Source: Phialocephala subalpina
Taxonomy: Eukaryota > Ascomycota > Leotiomycetes > Helotiales > Mollisiaceae
Direction of reading: 5' to 3'
Assembly (NCBI GenBank): GCA_900073065.1
Contig: FJOG01000008.1
Location: 1,145,347-1,209,346, forward strand
Length of the DNA stretch: 64,000 nucleotides
This document shows positions 11,892 to 23,992 of the stretch, in pieces (position 1 is the stretch's first letter; every line of letters starts with the position of its first letter). The notes below the pieces were generated by a model. The model saw only the letters and a list, made by a program, of their open reading frames with translations, had not been told where the DNA came from and ran no database searches. A program made the translations under genes and the position numbers.

Positions 11892-13877
11892 ATGATGGAA
11901 CCAGAGGCGGCGGAGCTTTGCACTTTCTGTGCTGGGCTAATCCCGCCGAAGGATGAGCCATCACCAAGTCGAGCTCATCATCCGAGCATGGGGCTCATTG
12001 AACAGTCGAGTCAAACCTGTTCGATCTGTAAAGTTTTACTAGCAAATTGGTCCTTTGAAAAAACTCAACGACGGTTTCCTGATATGGACAAAGACACCTA
12101 CGAAGCCATAGTTCTGAAGGTAAAATTAAAGGAAATTCAGAGAGTAGGGTCGGCAATCTCATGGGCGATATTAGAGACTAATTTCGATACTCGGGGTTTT
12201 TCTTTTATTGACTTCTTTTCTATCACTACTTGCAACACCAAATGTAGGTTAACAACCTATCTATTACTCAACCTTTGTTAACATTATCTATCTCTAGCGA
12301 ACAACGCAAACCAGCCGATCTGGCGAGCTGCTACAACTTCGACTCCGGACAGAATCTCTACTGCGAAGTCATGGTTCCATGACTGCGAGCTAAAACACCA
12401 GAAGTGCAAGCCTCTTGTGACTCAAATGCCGAAGAGGTTGATCGACGTCGGCTCGCTTGCTGGACGTCCTCCTAGACTTATCATGTCCGAAGATTTGCAT
12501 GATCTAGATACCAGATATGCCACCCTGAGTTATTGCTGGGGAAGCGCAAAATTCCGTACAACCAGAGAGAACGAAAATTCGCACAGGAAAGAAATACCTT
12601 ATCAACTCCTCCCTCCGACTTTGCAGAATGCATTAAGTTTGACTCGCGACTTACGCATCCAGTTTTTATGGATTGATGCATTGTGTATAGTGCAGGACGA
12701 CCCCGCCGAATGGGAAATCGAAGCTTCAAGAATGCAGGATATCTATTCAGGGAGCTCAATTACAATTGCCGCCACAGATGCAGCTGATAGTTCTGTGGGC
12801 TGCTTTTACCCCGACTCCAGTCCAAATCGCAACTTGGGTAAAGGCAGTGCCTTCTTATCTGTTAGCAACACCGGAGTGGGCTCAGGGGCCATTGTACGAG
12901 TACAGCCAGGAGACGTTAGAAAATTTGTTGAAGAATCAATACTCAATACTAGAGGCTGGGTACTCCAAGAGATGGTGCTTTCAAATCGTATTCTGCACTT
13001 GATGCGCTCAGGACTCTACTGGGAATGTAAATCTGAATGTCGAACTGAGATGGGCCTTGTATTCAATCAATCGATGAGGTACTACGGTTCAATCCGTATT
13101 TTGTCTGACAGTATTCAAGTCGGGACGAACAAAATCTGGTGGAAATGGATCGAGAGTTACTCGGGACGACAATTCTCTTTCCCCAAGGACAGGCTTCCTG
13201 CCTTGTCCGGAATCGTTCGGCATTATCAAATGGCTACAAAGGATATTCCAATTCTTGGCCTGTGGGAGCGATCTCTTCATCAGGACTTGCTATGGATGAG
13301 AGTCGTGAAAGCGGTTGAGGGGATTGATCAGACTCCAAACCACCTGTCTAACATTCCGTCTTGGACCTGGCTATCTTGTCCTTATGCAATTGAATATGAT
13401 TTCTGGAGATCTAGGAGGGACGAAGACGAGCTTCACCTAGACATCTATGATCACGTTAAACTTATCGAATGGGCAGTTGTCTGGGCCTCCAAGCCTATGA
13501 CATCCAACGTCAAGTCCACCCGACTGGTTTTAGATGGGCCAGTCCGAGAAATCGTGCTGAACGTCGCACCCAAGGGAAAAGACCACAATCCTCCGTACTT
13601 AGATGTAGACAACGTGAAGCCCGATTTTGGGGAACGCCCATTTCCATGGAGGTATGCAGGGCAGTTCGACGATGGACTCCGAATGTCTCCTACTCAATAT
13701 CTGTGTCTCCTTTTGCGGTCGAGGGTATATAAGTACGAGGCATCGATAAGGGAGACATTCCTCATTTTAGAGCCTTGCTTGGGAACAAATTCGTACAGAC
13801 GAGTAGGAATAGGAAACTTTCTAGGTGAAAACCGAAGTTTTGATCTGAAAGTCAGCCGAACTTTGAGTCTTGTTTGA
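11892..13877 (+). CDS. HET-domain protein (heterokaryon-incompatibility type) 1
   Basis: Exons 11892-12243 and 12298-13877 give 643 aa; the 54 bp intron (GTAGGT...CTCTAG) restores frame. The N-terminus has paired cysteines (LCTFCAGL, CSICKVLL) as often seen before HET domains. The HET domain itself spans about 185-340: RYATLSYCWG near 189, FLWIDALCIVQDD near 240, the MQDIYSGSSITIAATDA stretch, and RGWVLQEMVLSNRILHL near 335. HET domains trigger compartmentalised cell death after fusion of incompatible hyphae in characterised cases; most genome copies have no known role. C-terminal ~300 residues show no recognised fold. The gene lies downstream of an NLR and 5 kb from a second one on the opposite strand. 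Confidence 0.9.
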
Positions 13878-14754
13878 GAGGCTAAGTTGGATTTGCATCA
13901 AGGAAAGCCTGGCAGGGTGACATTCTCTGTACTGTTTATAGATGCAGCGTCACCGTCATCCTGACGCGGAACTCGGATATACACGGATAAAGTCGTGGGA
14001 GAATCTTACGTGCGGCTACTCTCTGGAAGAATCCTCCTTGTAAGCTTTTTGATTGTTGATTGTTACTCATTACTCGTCATGATGCGGGGTAGGCGATTGG
14101 GTAAAGTGTGGGGTAAAGCGCCCGAGAGTTTCAGCACGCCAACGTCTGAATATCCAAAAGTTTGCAACTACTGGTTATGGAGTACACACAACTGCTTGTG
14201 CACAACTCGTTTTGCAGAGTAGAGTTCACAACTAACATGTTAGGCGTTGTCCTAGTCCAATGTATTGAAAGAGATGGTCCGCGTTCTATTGACATTCGCT
14301 GAGATCTATATGGATCCAGTCCAACTCTAGAGGAACTCTCACGTCTCCACTTGAAACTTTCTCAGCCACCCATGACACATAAATTGAGCCATTCCAGGAC
14401 TTTATTCCCTACTTCTATACTGACTCCACCATATTTGCCGTAATTACTCCGCAATTAACATCAACCACGAAATCAATCACTCCATCACTTTCGCTAATCT
14501 CGTCGTCAACATCCAAGTACACATCCACCAAGACTTCCTCAATATATTTCACAGCCTAATCACACTTCTCTCGCTCAGCTCTTAATGATATCCTTCTTTT
14601 ACTAGAGTACTGCACACTGACGCGTCACGCCTGACCTTGGGACGCACATTGCCCAGAAGCTGCTCTGCGGGACCAGAAGAAAGGGTTATGGGAGCGCGAA
14701 TCCTCTGTCCCAACTCAAGGAGGTATTTATGAACGGCCACGACTTTTTCCTCGC
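13878..14754. other. Intergenic, mostly unassigned
   Basis: No gene can be supported. The right-hand part (about 14640-14754) may be a further, more eroded continuation of the fucosyltransferase-like relic that follows. Confidence 0.45.
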
Positions 14755-14812
14755 CGCGATGATCAAGAATGTTGTCTGATCAAGCGTTTAAGCACGGGAG
14801 AATCAAGGTTAT
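14755..14812 (-). pseudogene. Relic of a second O-fucosyltransferase-like gene
   Basis: Read on the minus strand, 14812-14755 gives TLILPCLNA-stop-SDNILD, matching TLILPRLGARSDNLLD of the intact gene whose exon 2 starts at 16549. The nucleotide match is also direct: both contain GGGAGAATCAAGGT, with aligned differences on both sides. An in-frame TGA (complement of 14780-14782) interrupts it. Beyond this core the similarity fades. It is a short remnant of a duplicated copy, in the same orientation as its functional neighbour. Confidence 0.65.
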
Positions 14813-15500
14813 TGGTGCGCAATGTCATTACCTTTAAGGAGAACGAGCGAGAATTGGAATTTACCCCTGGCCTCGATAACATCGACATCTCACTTACGCC
14901 AATACGAGGAGGCTGATTAGGAGGAAGAGAAGATTGGAAAGCATGGTGAGTGTGGATGGTGGGTGGTTATGATAAAATTTGTGGTAACCAGGTAAGGTGA
15001 TTGCTGTGTTTCAAAGAAGTGTTGTGACGCTGATGTGAAGAAAGACAAGAGAGGATAGCCTGAGGGGGCTCAAACATTAGAACCGCTGACTGTATCAAGA
15101 TAGACCAGTCATCAAACAGCAGATAGCTTTGTAGTGATTCACAGCCGGACGCCATGTTTGCATTGACTCAGATATATGTAGAAACACGTGACACTCCTAT
15201 ATTATCTTCCAAGGCGTTGTGCGTCTTTCGTCTTATACAGCTTCGTATCGACATGCTTCAGGATCTGAATCTTTGAATCCTCTGAATCGCGGTGATCGGG
15301 TGCCGTTAGACTCGAACAAGGGAAGCGGCCGTTCCTGTTTTTGCATAGATGTCCCTCTCATTCAACTTTGCTCCCACAACTGACTCCGACCGAGTTCCCT
15401 TTCGAGATGTCAGCTGCGGTCGTTTTGCATGCCTTGTATGTCGTTTTGTTGGTAAATTGTTGACGAATTTGTGGTAGTATGTCTCTTCAATCAAGCGGCT
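14813..15500. other. Intergenic, nothing recognised
   Basis: Downstream spacer of the fucosyltransferase-like gene. Only motif-free short ORFs. Confidence 0.45.
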
Positions 15501-17074
15501 TCACGGCCATAACCCTTCCGGATTGATACTATCGTACCGTCCCACAATGGCGCTGAGGCTATCTCTATACTCGTCCTCCTTCGTTACCCCGGAAGTTCCA
15601 GATTCCGGCAATATACCTCGTCGTAAAGCCAGTGACCAGGTGAAGCTGCTCCGCACAAAGCCATAGAAAAACGAGCTATGCATCAGCACATCAAAATCCA
15701 CAAGCGCCTGCTGGTCCCATGTGAGGCTCTGAAGCTCCGCAACTTCTTCCTCGTTGAACAAGTCCTCTTTGACGATAACGTCCAGGCCATTCAGCGCCGC
15801 ATCTTCTCGAAATCGTTCGCGGTGCTCTGGCGAACCTGTGGCGAGGTAGATGGTTGTCAAATTAAGCCGCTTCGCCTCGGCGATGTAAAATGGGGCCTGA
15901 GCCTCATAGCCCGGCCATCCTGCAGCGGCAGCGTCTGCTGAGACTCGCAAATGGACGCCCATAAAGGTGTTGGTAGCGAGGCGGTGCGGGCCAAGAGAGC
16001 TCACTCTGGATGAGGGCGACGAGCCCGAAGAGAGAACAATGGCATCCGCGACGACAGGGCAACTGAGCTTCTTCTCCAAGCTCCATAGAGCTGAGGCAGC
16101 TAGTCGTCGAGTCTGGACGGGGTATCGGAACAAGCGAGGAAAGGAATTGGCAAACTCTAGCGGATGAGCCTCCCGATTCCACTGAGCCAAGACTAGGTTC
16201 TGATAGACGCGCACCGGTTTCTCAGCTGACATAGTGTCAACAGCTGCATTCTTGGCCAACCAGGCGTCAAAAGCTTCTCGCCAGCCAGTCGGGTCGACAA
16301 TAAGGTATTTCCTCATCTCAAAGTTTTTGACGTTGCTGGGAGAAAGATGAGGAGAATCAGCAGACGAAGGGAGATTGGGCACTTCCGATTCCGACACAAC
16401 GGCGCGGATTTGCGGACAGACCACTTTCCATGAGTCGAGGAAATAGGAGACGTCGAAGAGATAGGACAGTTCGACAGATTTCGCTTCGCCGCCAAGATCA
16501 AGGAGGTTGTCGGAACGAGCACCTAAGCGAGGGAGAATCAAGGTCGTTGCTTCAGAATGTCAGTACTTCTACGGAGAAATGGAGAGAAGAAGGATGTACC
16601 TCCTGCCTCTATAGCGTATCGGACACAGTTGAGCCACATATTTGCCTCGTTGCCAATCCCCCCATTGCCGGCAGCGCAGTGCCAGACCAGACCATCCTGG
16701 AACTTGGTCTCATCGCATTTCTTGCGAATTGGATCCGGGTCGAGCACGCCCTCAACGGGCTCTCTCAAGATAGCAGCGATGAATTGGTCCTTTGAAATAT
16801 CTGTTCTGGATGGGCCCAGAGAACTGGTGTTGGAAAGTATGCCGTCGCCACGTGAGTAGACAAATGCTGCGAGCACGCACAAGACAGCGGCGGTGCAAGC
16901 AAACAGCTTCGATAACCGCGAACGCAAACCCAGACTCAAAATCCCTTTCCTGCTGGCATTACTTGATAATAAAGCGTCTTGAGTGAGCGGTTGGTACGAC
17001 CACGTGTACGCGTCGCGAATTGCTGACTGGACGACATGGGCTAGAGACGCGGAAATCCGGCGAACGGAGAACAT
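15501..17074 (-). CDS. Type II membrane protein with GDP-fucose O-fucosyltransferase-like fold
   Basis: Exons 17074-16600 and 16549-15501 give 507 aa; one 50 bp intron. Residues ~54-73 (LFACTAAVLCVLAAFVYS) form a single signal anchor after a basic cytosolic tail, which predicts a Golgi/ER type II topology. The lumenal part has GNGGIGNEANMWLNCVRYAI followed across the intron by TTLILPRLGARSDNLLDLGG, a conserved fungal arrangement resembling the GGxxN motif of O-fucosyltransferases, then FMGVHLRVSADA, TTIYLATGSPEHRERF and a C-terminal FFYGFVRSSFTWSLALRR. Glycosyltransferase activity on a protein or glycan acceptor is inferred from the fold; donor and acceptor are unknown. A relic of a paralogue lies 0.7 kb downstream. 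Confidence 0.75.
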
Positions 17075-17753
17075 GACAAGGCAGAGTTAGGTCCAGCAGT
17101 CTTAGGAGGTGACTTGGAGTTGGCAGCGAGGCGACAGTTTGAAAGGAGAATGAATGAAACTAGACGCGCCAAGGTAGAGAAGTATCTAGCGATAGTTTTG
17201 AGGTGATGCTTGGCGGTAAGGAGAGGGAGCGTTTGGAGGTCGGTGTTGGTTATGCGTGAACCCCTGTTGATATTGCTGCATCAATACCTCAGGCTACTAT
17301 TGACCCCCCTGAAACCAACAGACCAACATTTCAATTGGGACAGCGCTTGCAGGCGCGGTCGCAAAATTTGAAGAGCGATTCTTCACCTTCTGCTGACTTT
17401 GAGACAAGTCTATACTCAAACCGAGCTCATTATCAATTCCAAAACCACATGTCTTCTAAAACCCCTCCTCTGTAGATACATATATGTATTATTGTAAAAC
17501 AGCCTCGCTTAATCCTCTACCGAACCCTCAACAATTCTATACTTCCTGAAGCTCGTTGAAGAGCGATACATGACCCAGAGTAATTTCATCGACACCGTAG
17601 AGCCAATGTACAACGGGTTTTCGCGGATCCGATCGTGGGAGTACGATCCAGGATTGTTGACGTCAACAGTGGCTCTGATTTTATGTATACAATGCCAGCT
17701 GAAGAGCACCTCGATGCTGTACATCCAAGTGGTCCTCTAGAAGTACCGCATCA
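17075..17753. other. Intergenic, nothing recognised
   Basis: Between the start of the fucosyltransferase-like gene and the stop of the surface-protein gene. No coding signal supported. Confidence 0.45.
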
Positions 17754-18728
17754 TCATCCTTCCGACAATTCATAGACATAATGTACCTTAGATATGTGGT
17801 CCGCCGGCATCTCCCTCGGCGAGAGCGGAGGCCGACCTTCAGGATTTGGTATGACAGGGCCTAGTGATTTTGGTCTTGCCTGCTTCCGTCTCTTCCATAA
17901 CACGTACGCCACAACTCCCACGAGCAGTACCGAGAAGACTACCGCAATAGAAATCCCAACAGTTTCTCCCAGCGAAGGTGACGTTGATGGCGTTTTGCTC
18001 GAGGTCTGTTGGGAAGAAGATCCTGTTGATGTTGGCGGGGCAGTGGTTGTCGGCGCGGTGCCCTGCGACGTGACTGCAACGGTCGCACTTTGTCCCGCCG
18101 ACGTGCTGCTGGACGATATGCTTCCTGTGGCAAAATTGAAGCCATTGACGGGAATACCGAAGACTGTAGCGGTTGTACTCATAACAACCGTAGCAGTGAA
18201 TGCATCGGACTGTGCCTGATTGCTTAGGAATGCGAAGGTCTGGCCGCTGCTAATAGTTGACATACATTGAGATGGAAAGACCCCACCTCGATTGGGCTGA
18301 GGAACGAGGAACGAATACTGTCTGATAGACCTGTTAGCGACTCATCATTTTCTCTGCTTGAAGAAGGCCAAGGGCACGTACGAAGGACAACAAAAGACCT
18401 GTTGTAAGGAGGTCGCGACGAGGACGGTCTGGACAGCCGAATATGCCTGGGGACATACAAACGTCGGACCGAGAGCTATGTACGGGCTTGCAGAGGTACC
18501 TTGGTTCCACCAACTTGTCACTTGAGGCGGAAGACAGCTGCGGGCACTGGCAACCATGCTTGCCCCGAATAATGGATCGAAAGCAAGAAATGTATTGGGG
18601 CTGCTGACGGGTGTATGCAGATATATGTTCGCAGCACAGCCGTCTCCGGATGGCCATGGCGTGGCAAGCGGGAGGAACTCGGTGGGTGTTCCCCCAACTG
18701 TCAATATGGCTGATGCCACACTTGTCAT
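17754..18728 (-). CDS. Mucin-like single-pass surface protein 1
   Basis: Exons 18728-18382 and 18321-17754 give 304 aa. The intron (60 bp, GTACGT...TATCAG with GCTAAC branch site) is the only one that keeps frame; a CAG five bases further on breaks it. Order: a Cys-containing extracellular domain (about 1-150; SCLPPQVTSWWNQGT, FVCPQAYSAVQ, CCPSQYSF, FPSQC), a Ser/Thr-rich stalk (~190-240), one TM segment (VGISIAVVFSVLLVGVVAYV, ~245-265), a basic stop-transfer KRRKQ, and a short Pro-rich tail ending YELSEG. This plan is common in fungal cell-wall sensor-like proteins of unknown ligand. No clear signal peptide follows the chosen ATG, so an upstream exon may be missing. Neighbour 34048-35422 has the same plan. 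Confidence 0.65.
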
Positions 18729-19076
18729 CGCGGCCGGCCGACGTCGTGGAAGGTTCAAAGTGCTGTAAAGTCAATTGTGTTCCAGACCACAGAAAGAGTA
18801 AAGGAAGAAATGGAGCTTTGAGAAGGTGGGTTATCGGGATCGAACCGCCATGCAGCGGGGTTTGGTTTCGGCTAGACCAACATAAGAAAGCCAACATATG
18901 ACCCCGCAATTTCCCCTCGAAACACCAACACATTTAAACCCTGAATTGTGTTTTGGTGTTGCGATTTTATCGGGACTCACGACATTGGTCAGGTACTGGT
19001 AAGTAAGCGCTCGTGTGGCGCCCTCATCGGTATTTCCTGAAGTTGTCTACCGAGAACACCCTACTCCCTAGATCAA
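18729..19076. other. Intergenic, nothing recognised
   Basis: A GGTTCGATCCCG box on the minus strand near 18840 recalls a tRNA B box, but no cloverleaf can be closed around it. Confidence 0.45.
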
Positions 19077-22000
19077 TCATTGTATCCTCGCCATCAACAT
19101 CTTCGTAGCCGCAGTATTCGGATGCTCTGCTCCAAGTCTCTCAACCTGCCTTGGATAGACCAACCTACACAACTCCAACGCCTTCTCATCCATACCGCGA
19201 ACCGAGAAGTTGTGCGCTAAATTACTCGCCGTTCGCAAAGTATCAGGATGACCAGAACTAAGTATCGCTTCTTGCTGTTGCAAAACTCTTCCCAGTAGTT
19301 CCCCAGCTCTCTTGGCACTATCTTGTGTGTTTTCGCTTTCCAGGAAGAGAGCATAGTTGTGCTTCGTCGTCAAAGTATCTTCGTGTTGAGGTCCGGGATC
19401 TTGTTCTTGGAGGCGAAGGGCTTCCTCGAAAGATGTTTTGGCTTCGAGCCGTTTTCCTTGCTTGCTATACACTGTTGCGAGGCTGCAGAGAATGCGTGAT
19501 GCTTCAGGGTGATTCTCACCAAGGCATGTTTTCGTTCCATCCCAAGCTTCTCGATATTTTGCCTCTGCTTCGGCGTACTTTCCTCTAAGGTCGAGATTCC
19601 GAGCAATTTTGTACACTTGTCGGGATGTTTCCAAGTTTTGAGGTCCGTAGTTTTGCAAACACCATTTGTGCACAACCTCATGTCTTTCGATAGCCTTGTC
19701 GTGCTGTCCCTTGTTGTCGTACAAGATCGCCAGTGCGTCCTCGGCTCTTTTGGTATCGATGTTGGTAATCATACTACCAGCATCATGGGCCTGGGAGTAC
19801 TGGATGAGCTTACTCTCGACTTCGTCGTGCTGCTTCGAGTTCAGCCCCTTTCGAGCATGTGCAACACAATCATCTATTCCAAGTGAAAGTTGGTCTTTTG
19901 GGTGACTGGAGAGGCGATCAGGAGACTTGGCGAGTTTCTTCACGTCTCTGAGGATGGTCGTTGCCTCCTCGATAAGTTTCGGGTCTTGCGGGACCTCCTT
20001 TTCGCGGAGCTGAAGCGACTCTTTCAGTCTCTCTATCGCAGGGTCGTACTTCTTCCGGTATGCATGGTACTTTCCAGTTTTGAAGAGAAGGCTTGCTCGG
20101 TGTCTCTTGCCATCGTTTGTCGCTGGTTTTGGCTCGAGACGAAGAACTGATTCCGCATATGGCAGGAGTATTGCACATTTTTGTACTTGAAGCAGCGCAA
20201 CTTTTCCCAAATCCAGAGATGGGAAGTTCTCAGACATCGTGTCGGTCAGAGACTCGAGCTCAGTGGCGGTGGCCTTGATAGAGGATCGTACAAGACGGTG
20301 TAGACTGACTTCGAGTCCATCGGTCAGAATGTCGATCATTGCAAAGCCCTTCATCAAAGCGCAGAACTCTTCGACCCTGCTGTTGTAGTACCGTAGCATT
20401 TGGAGTGGAATGGTTTGGAAGGCGAACATCGAAGCTGTACGTGCGAGATCTGCAACAGATCTCGTGGTGCCGCAGATATGGTTGAATGAGATTTGCGTCG
20501 TTGCAAGAATCCCGGTGTTGGTCGCCTTCGGGTCACAAGCAGACAACTCTTGTAAATAATCCTGAGCAGTGACGTTTGGGCAGTTCGTGAGGTAGGCAGC
20601 AGCCTGCACAATGGCGAGTGGCAGACCCTCCAGCTGCGTGACAAGGTCACAGACTTCATCGTCGGAGACTCGTTTCTGAGTCAATTCTCTCCTGAACAAT
20701 GGAAAGGCTTCATCTTTTGTGAAAGGGAAAATGTCGTCTAGGATATCCTCCGACTGCTTCAATGCCAAGACTTTGGCAACTGGTCGTTTGCAGGTCGTGA
20801 CCAGTATAGCTCCAAGAGGACTTGAGGGAAGACAGTTGTTCAATCGTTCCAAGTCCTTGCTTTCAAGATCGTCAACACCATCCAGAACCATCAGCCAGTA
20901 ACCCTGTGTTTCTTCGCCGAGAAAGGACTTTATGAGGCTCAGATGGTGGTCCTCATTGTCCATTAGGCCAGGAACACTGAGAGAAGTTCCAAGTTTGATG
21001 TACGCTCGTTGAAACTCGTTGAAGGTTCTGGCTGTGAGCCAGAAGACTCTGCGAGGGGGAAGCTTCTCTCCGTAGCTGTATGCGAATTGTATAGCGACGT
21101 GAGTCTTGCTGTGGGGCTGGGTTAGACTTGGCTACTGCAGGAGGTACGACATATTCCAATTAAATTGGCTCTGTGAAGGCCGAGAAAACTTACCCAATTC
21201 CAGGAGGTCCAAGTAGAACAGCCCTGTGACGGTGCGGTTTCGCGAGTTTACTCGTGATCTGTTCCAATATCTTTTCCCGACCTTGAAAGTAGCGGTCTTT
21301 CTCGTATGGAGGCATCGATGTCGCGGATCTGTAAGAACCATTCTGGCGAACTGAGGGCATCCTCGCAGGCTTCTTTACTGCCACAGAAAGTTAGCTCACT
21401 CTGCTGATCCGCAGTATGCTGTGCGATGGGTAGTGATAGATATTTCATTTCATTCATTCAGAATTCTTACAAGTATCAGACGGGAGTAGTGCCTTCTCGA
21501 TCATGTTGACAATGACTTCCTTCACCCGCTTGTAGTAGCCATCTTCGGGTCTCGAGAATTTATTCAACTGGAAGTGATTCAACCCCAGACCCTCGAACTC
21601 GTACCCTTCCAGTTTTGCAGATTCTCGATCCACGACGAATTCCTATGTCTCGTCAGCTTTTAGGGTGACATGTGTCAAGGTTTTCGAGCTAACCTTCACG
21701 ACACTTCGGTCAAGCTCCCCACTCGTCACCACATTCTTCAGAACATCTGAAGCAGTCGTAGATTTCTCCTCGAAGAAGCAAAATATCTGTAGAGAATCGC
21801 GAACTTTGCGATCCATCAAGATCTGGGTAAAGTCGTCTACCAGACTGACAAGCGTTTCATTCTTTGGTTTCAGGACATCGATGGCGGTCAGCTGGACCGG
21901 GATCTCCGCATTGATGATTCTGAGCACGAGTGCTTCCGATGTAAAATCTCCAGTCCCACGATGAGGGGTGCCCATCAGCACCAGGCCCTTGCAAGCTTTG

Positions 22001-22689
22001 AAGATATCCGGATATCTTCCTTTGTTCAGCTTCGCGGTACATAATGCCTTCGTTGTGTCAGCAAAGGTAGATGTTGGCGAGATACAATGATGTAGATACC
22101 TGTTCAACAACCAAGCCTCCAAAACAGTGGCAAATGAAAATGAGGGGTCGCTGAGGATGTTTCTAAGATCGTGAGCTGCGCTGAACGATGTTCCTGCCTT
22201 ATAAGGGACAACTACCTTTCTCTCAGGCTCGTTCATAATACCACGCAACAGCTTAATTGCCAGATCCGGAATCCGAGCTCTGACGGAGCCTTCTCCCCAC
22301 CATTTAGCATCATATCCAAAACGAAGAATGCGGGCATTTGGTATGGCGTTGGGAAGCATATGGGAGTCTCTAATCCAACTGACTCCAGAGGCTTTATCTT
22401 TCCATGACCAGTCTGGATCTGCACCAAGTCCATGAATCGCGATAACACTAGAAAATGACTTGTTAACCGAAACCCCAGACTTTGAGCGACATTGAGGAAA
22501 TCATGTTACGTACTCAACATCAACACCGGCTACCTTACTGCCAGGAGCAGTTGGAGGATTGTAGACAACTTCCAGGCCAATTGATTTGGTATCTATAAGT
22601 CTTTCTGCCTTCTGGGGCGGTTTTGTTGGCGTGGTAATCTCTGGCGGACGAGCATCTCGTGCGGGGTTTGGTGTTGGTGGAGCCTCCAT
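19077..22689 (-). CDS. NLR-type receptor: hydrolase-like domain (Cys at nucleophile) - NB-ARC - TPR
   Basis: Seven exons, 22689-22514, 22447-22216, 22162-22100, 22047-21694, 21642-21471, 21377-21194 and 21108-19077, give 1070 aa with continuous frame. Residues ~58-330 are an alpha/beta-hydrolase-like domain: VIAIHGLGADPDWSW, RILRFGYDA, the elbow ICHCFGGL where the nucleophile position is Cys149 rather than Ser, and LVLMGTPHRG. An STAND NTPase follows: Walker A GPPGIGKTHVA (~389-399), Walker B WLMVLDGVDD (~465-475), LVTTCKR, and the NB-ARC signature LEGLPLA (~553). The C-terminal ~350 residues are TPR units (e.g. AKTSFEEALRLQEQDPGPQH). This is a common fungal NLR layout; TPRs probably sense, and the N-terminal domain executes or regulates. 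Whether the Cys version is catalytic is open. No lesion seen. The promoter region carries a perfect hairpin at 22740-22770. Confidence 0.9.
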
Positions 22690-22739
22690 CACTACCACGA
22701 GGATCGCCTGTGTGGGTGGTATGACCTTACTGAAAATGA

Positions 22740-22770
22740 ATGAAAGTTCTCACTTTTGATGAACTTTCAT
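22740..22770. repeat. Perfect 10-bp inverted repeat upstream of the second NLR gene
   Basis: ATGAAAGTTC (22740-22749), an 11 nt loop, and GAACTTTCAT (22761-22770) form a perfect hairpin about 50 bp before the start codon at 22689. It could be a binding site for a dimeric regulator or a leader hairpin. No factor is recognised. Confidence 0.6.
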
Positions 22771-23213
22771 AGAATCTTCCGCCGATAAACGAAGAGGACG
22801 GATTCCAATCAAACAAATAAATCAAGGAGGATAAACGAGGCCAACTCGAATAAGATATCGAAATCGTGACAGCAGCCCGTATTTGGGAATATAAATAGGG
22901 GATTATCGTGAAGTGGTAGCCTCGTGCGAAGAAAGGGGCTGCATACCATCCCGCCGTTGCCTGAATCCTGAGATCGACTCGAGACGGGTGAAACGGGGTA
23001 TTTGCCCCTCGAACAACGTGGTGAGGCTCTGCATCGTGTGAAAATGAAAGGAGAAGGTCGAAATTGGGCGAAAGGCCAATCATGACTGCTTCCGGTACCT
23101 GGTCGCGAATCTCGGTCTGGTGGCTGAAGCAACGGGGTATCGAGGGCAGAGGTACCCGGGAATCGGGAAGCACCCCCCTGGACCTTGAGCCGCATGCTAA
23201 AGAAACTTGCTCC
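22771..23213. other. Intergenic up to assembly gap
   Basis: No gene supported. An ORF appears to run through the gap only because N codons cannot encode stops. Confidence 0.5.
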
Positions 23214-23644
23214 NNNNNNNNNNNNNNNNNNNNNNNNNNNNNNNNNNNNNNNNNNNNNNNNNNNNNNNNNNNNNNNNNNNNNNNNNNNNNNNNNNNNNNN
23301 NNNNNNNNNNNNNNNNNNNNNNNNNNNNNNNNNNNNNNNNNNNNNNNNNNNNNNNNNNNNNNNNNNNNNNNNNNNNNNNNNNNNNNNNNNNNNNNNNNNN
23401 NNNNNNNNNNNNNNNNNNNNNNNNNNNNNNNNNNNNNNNNNNNNNNNNNNNNNNNNNNNNNNNNNNNNNNNNNNNNNNNNNNNNNNNNNNNNNNNNNNNN
23501 NNNNNNNNNNNNNNNNNNNNNNNNNNNNNNNNNNNNNNNNNNNNNNNNNNNNNNNNNNNNNNNNNNNNNNNNNNNNNNNNNNNNNNNNNNNNNNNNNNNN
23601 NNNNNNNNNNNNNNNNNNNNNNNNNNNNNNNNNNNNNNNNNNNN
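23214..23644. other. Assembly gap (431 N)
   Basis: A run of N from 23214 to 23644. Its real length and content are unknown. Confidence 0.99.
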
Positions 23645-23992
23645 TTCTGAGCAGGTGATTGGGCAGACCACTCGGATTTTCGACTGTATTTGGACTCGCC
23701 TAAGAATTAAAAGGCCCTGTACTTCGTATGCACATGCAGGAGGTCAATCATCCAGAATTGTGTCCTGCAAGTTCCCATTTCATCCGTTCGTTGTGGGGCC
23801 AATTGCGGAGATGGCTGCCACACCAATCATGTTACGGGCGTACGGCATCAGGAGGTTTCTGCTTTCTCAGCCTCACTGCCCTTGGAGTCGACCAGTTATT
23901 GGAAACGAATGGAAGTTCTTGACTCGATTTTTGGTTCTCCTAATTCGAAATCTTTGCGAAAGCTACCAGAAACCATGGCCTATGCGTCATAC
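23645..23992. other. Intergenic after the gap, nothing recognised
   Basis: Spacer downstream of the ankyrin-type gene. Shadow ORFs only. Confidence 0.5.

Noticed and set aside
18800..18880. tRNA-like B box (GGTTCGATCCCG on the minus strand)
   Set aside because: No acceptor stem, D arm or anticodon stem can be formed around it.
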